From the NCBI GenBank assembly GCA_024644775.1, contig JAHEHB010000049.1:1-7314 (forward strand): a stretch of DNA of 7,314 nucleotides, read 5' to 3'. A model generated the notes under the pieces. The model saw nothing but the letters and a program-made list of their open reading frames with translations. It did not search any database and had not been told where the DNA came from. The first letter of the stretch is position 1. Each line of letters opens with the position of its first letter. Positions 5,512 to 7,314 of the stretch are shown piece after piece. The translations under genes and the position numbers were made by a program. The stretch comes from Deltaproteobacteria bacterium (GTDB lineage: Bacteria; Desulfobacterota; Desulfobacteria; Desulfobacterales; SURF-15).

Positions 5512-5976
5512 ATGCCGCCTTTGGATGATACGGATCGTAAAATCCTTAACCGGATACAGTCAGATTTTCCCATAACGCCTCGACCCTATCTTTCCATTGC
5601 AAAGGATCTCGGTTTGACCGAAAAGCAAGTGTTAACCCGAATTATCCGATTGAAGAAAAATGGTATCATACGACGCATCGGTGGTAACTTTTTCCCTGAA
5701 AAACTGGGTTTTGTCAGTACATTGTGTGCTGCGAGAGTTCCGGAGGACAAAATCGATACGTTTGCAAATGTTGTTAATCGTTATGCCGGGGTAACGCACA
5801 ACTATCAGCGTGACAGCACGTTTAATATTTGGTTTACCTTCATTGCCCCTTCGATGAAGGAGATAGAGAATAACCTTGAAAAAATTTCAAAGGAAACGGG
5901 AATAACGGAGATCATCAATCTTCCTGCCACCGATGTGTTTAAGATAAGGGCACAATTTGATTTATCCGAAACTTAA
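5512..5976 (+). CDS. Siroheme decarboxylase subunit, AhbA/AhbB-like (Lrp/AsnC family)
   Basis: This 154-residue protein has an N-terminal winged helix (residues 5-60, 'DRKILNRIQSDFP', 'LTEKQVLTRIIRLKKNGIIR') and an AsnC/RAM-like C-terminal domain. AhbA, AhbB and the NirDLGH proteins share this fold but decarboxylate siroheme to 12,18-didecarboxysiroheme, the first step of the alternative heme pathway of sulfate reducers and archaea. In favour of this over a regulator are 'THNYQRDSTFNIWFTF' (95-110, including H96) and the ending 'NLPATDVFKIRAQFDL' (136-151), both characteristic of the Ahb/Nir group. I cannot tell A from B. The active enzyme is usually a heterodimer, and the partner gene is absent here. 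The ribosome site AGGAG (5501-5505) overlaps the yjbQ stop and is six bases before the ATG. A plain Lrp-type regulator remains possible. Confidence 0.78.
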   Translation: MPPLDDTDRKILNRIQSDFPITPRPYLSIAKDLGLTEKQVLTRIIRLKKNGIIRRIGGNFFPEKLGFVSTLCAARVPEDKIDTFANVVNRYAGVTHNYQRDSTFNIWFTFIAPSMKEIENNLEKISKETGITEIINLPATDVFKIRAQFDLSET

Positions 5977-6011
5977 AACCGGGGATCATTAATTCCCTAT
6001 TTTATTAAATC

Positions 6012-6045
6012 GAGTAACCAGCAATATCGAGTATCCAGTATCAAG
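6012..6045. repeat. Short imperfect direct repeats before the carbon-nitrogen hydrolase gene
   Basis: The stretch contains CAGCAATATC, GAGTATC, CAGTATC and AAG as loosely repeated seven-base units based on AGTATC. It occupies the place where a ribosome site would be expected. It resembles short imperfect repeats common in deltaproteobacterial spacers. No function is apparent. Confidence 0.35.
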
Positions 6046-6047
6046 AC

Positions 6048-6872
6048 ATGAAAGACATCCGCATTGCTGCTGCCATCACCCGTTGCCCTGTCGGTAAAGT
6101 TCAGCAAAATATCCAAGGGATGACGAAGTGGGTAAGGGCCGCAAAAAAACAAGGGGCTGAAGTGATCTGTTTTCCGGAGATGAACGTCACCGGGTATCTA
6201 AACCACTCAGAAATCAGAAAAACCGCAGTACCCATCCCCGGCGCCATTAGTCATGAACTGGTTGCACTCGCGTCTGATGAAAATATTACCCTGTTGGCCG
6301 GAATGGCCGAAAGGGCTGGTGACGGTGCACTTCATGCGAGTCATTTGGTTGCGAAACCGGATGGAACTATTGGGGTCTATCGGAAAGTCCACATCGCGCC
6401 TCCCGAAAAAACGGTTTATCAACCAGGTACTGAAATCCCTTTGTTTGAGTCGGCCGGCGTTAAATTCGGAATACAGCTTTGTTACGACGCACATTTTCCC
6501 GAGCTTTCAACCTATATGGCGCTAAACGGTGCGGATATTATTTTTATTCCCCACGCCTCACCGAGAACGACATCGACAGAAAAGTTTAAGTCTTGGTCAC
6601 GTCATTTGCCGGCGAGAGCGTTTGACAACAGCCTTTTCATTGTTGCCTGTAATCAGACCGGCGAAAATGAAAAAGGACTATCTTTTCCCGGTATCGCAGC
6701 GGTCATCGGGCCTTCCGGAGAAATTATGGGAAAAAAAGTAGCGGGTGCGGAGGGGATTCTCGTCGCAGAATTAACGGCTGCCGGCCTTGCCAGGATACGA
6801 ACTCATAAGATGCGCTATTTTCTTCCGAACCGACGACCGGAAGTCTATGGGCAGAAACCGGCAGAACCCTAA
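6048..6872 (+). CDS. Carbon-nitrogen hydrolase (nitrilase superfamily)
   Basis: This 274-residue protein (typical length) has the full Glu-Lys-Cys catalytic set of the nitrilase/amidase superfamily: E44 in 'ICFPEMNVTGY' (40-50), K113 in 'VYRKVHIAPPE' (110-120) and the nucleophile C145 in 'GIQLCYDAHFPEL' (141-153). E120 may be the second glutamate. These cytoplasmic enzymes hydrolyse amides such as N-carbamoyl amines, omega-amides or deaminated glutathione; the substrate cannot be read from the sequence. The start is ATG 6048, matching the family's first strand 'IRIAAAITRCPVG', although no good ribosome site is seen. It follows the decarboxylase gene by 71 bases without a clear promoter, so it could be in the same transcript. 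No evident link to sulfur metabolism. Confidence 0.88.
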   Translation: MKDIRIAAAITRCPVGKVQQNIQGMTKWVRAAKKQGAEVICFPEMNVTGYLNHSEIRKTAVPIPGAISHELVALASDENITLLAGMAERAGDGALHASHLVAKPDGTIGVYRKVHIAPPEKTVYQPGTEIPLFESAGVKFGIQLCYDAHFPELSTYMALNGADIIFIPHASPRTTSTEKFKSWSRHLPARAFDNSLFIVACNQTGENEKGLSFPGIAAVIGPSGEIMGKKVAGAEGILVAELTAAGLARIRTHKMRYFLPNRRPEVYGQKPAEP

Positions 6873-6884
6873 GGAACCAGGTGT

Positions 6885-6913
6885 TTGACACAATCCTTCC
6901 GAGACCCTATACT
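6885..6913 (+). promoter_or_regulatory. Promoter of the glycosyltransferase gene
   Basis: TTGACA (6885-6890) and TATACT (6908-6913) lie 17 bases apart, predicting a start near 6920 and a leader of about 78 bases. It marks the start of a new transcription unit. Confidence 0.65.
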
Positions 6914-6997
6914 CCCTCGTCGATAACCCGATTTTTTTTTAACCGAATCAGCCAAGAATTCAAACCAAACGGATAGGGTCCGGAGGGAAACATCTAA

Positions 6998-7314
6998 ATG
7001 CGAATTGCGTTGGATGGTACGCCATTGCTGACACCGAAAACCGGAGTCGGAAAGTATACCTTTGAGCTTGCAGCCGCACTAAAGCGTCTCTCCGAGTCAC
7101 CTAAGGTCCATCTGTCATTCGGAATCCATTGGAGCGCGCGTTTGATAAAGGGAGACAATGCCAATGGTCAAGGCATGCCGTACAGTGGTTTACCACAAAA
7201 GCGGTTTAGATGGATTCCTGATCCATTAAAAAAATGGTTAAAAGAAAAATTCATCAAATGTGAATTTGCTATTGTTAAACCGGATATCTTCCATGCCACA
7301 AATTACACGGGAGA
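6998..7314 (+). CDS. Glycosyltransferase family 4 protein, N-terminal part (runs off the window)
   Basis: The frame is open from ATG 6998 to the window edge (105 codons), behind GGAGGG (6982-6987) at ten bases. It opens with 'MRIALDGTPLLTPKTGVGKY' and later shows 'KPDIFHATNYTG', the N-terminal Rossmann features of GT4 (GT-B fold) glycosyltransferases: the first strand, a glycine-rich Gly-Val-Gly loop, and the Asp-x-Phe-His-Ala-x-Asn segment. Such enzymes transfer a sugar from a nucleotide donor during lipopolysaccharide, capsule or exopolysaccharide synthesis. The donor-binding domain is beyond the window, so sugar and acceptor are unknown. Its own promoter suggests it begins a separate, probably cell-surface, cluster. 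Confidence 0.82.
   Translation, partial: MRIALDGTPLLTPKTGVGKYTFELAAALKRLSESPKVHLSFGIHWSARLIKGDNANGQGMPYSGLPQKRFRWIPDPLKKWLKEKFIKCEFAIVKPDIFHATNYTG

Noticed and set aside
4914..5573. A minus-strand 219-residue open frame
   Set aside because: It spans the dsrC end, the terminator and yjbQ in antisense and looks like no known protein.
5982..5997. GGGA/TCCC hairpin with a T-rich tail as a terminator after the decarboxylase gene
   Set aside because: Only four pairs around an eight-base loop and an interrupted T run, too weak to call.

Overview
The window reads as a chromosomal segment of a strictly anaerobic sulfate- or sulfite-reducing deltaproteobacterium, most likely Desulfobacterales-like (inference). 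The reasons are a genuine dsrC with both C-terminal redox cysteines, a Flx/HydBG-type electron-transfer gene set, an AhbA/AhbB-type siroheme decarboxylase subunit, a PocR-domain sensor, and dispersed AT-rich inverted repeats between genes. Eight coding sequences are complete or nearly so, and one is cut at each end of the window.

Layout. 1-252 (minus) is the N-terminus of a PocR-domain protein. 253-892 has no convincing gene; it holds a possible structured leader for the PocR gene, a degenerate AT-rich repeat with a GC-rich hairpin inserted in it, a G-poor tract, a near-consensus promoter (TTGACA-18-TATAAT) and a palindrome over a second TATAAT. 893-4287 (plus) is a four-gene electron-transfer operon: an MvhD/FlxD-like subunit, two iron-sulfur proteins (FlxC-like and FlxB/AsrA/HydB-like) and an FAD/NAD(P)-binding subunit with a PyrK-type [2Fe-2S] site (FlxA-like). 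4288-4690 holds an inverted-repeat element and the dsrC promoter. dsrC (4691-5008) ends in a strong intrinsic terminator. yjbQ and an Lrp/AsnC-like siroheme decarboxylase subunit follow, then a carbon-nitrogen hydrolase, then a new promoter and the start of a GT4 glycosyltransferase.

The main discovery is that the mvhD-like gene is not the 66-codon fragment a standard gene caller would report. An in-frame TGA at 1091-1093 sits where family members usually have cysteine (Gly-Cys-His-Pro-Gly), the frame continues with fully family-like sequence to 1324, and a SECIS-like hairpin starts just after the TGA. It is best read as a 143-residue selenoprotein, analogous to the selenocysteine-containing VhuD of methanogens.

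Working model (inference). The FlxA-like subunit oxidises NAD(P)H. Electrons pass through the FlxB/FlxC-like iron-sulfur proteins to the selenocysteine MvhD-like subunit, which would normally dock on HdrA for flavin-based electron bifurcation. No hdrABC genes lie in the window, so the Hdr partner must be encoded elsewhere or replaced. The neighbouring DsrC, carrier of the sulfite-reductase trisulfide, is a plausible thiol/disulfide end point, and the siroheme decarboxylase subunit adds a siroheme/heme link.
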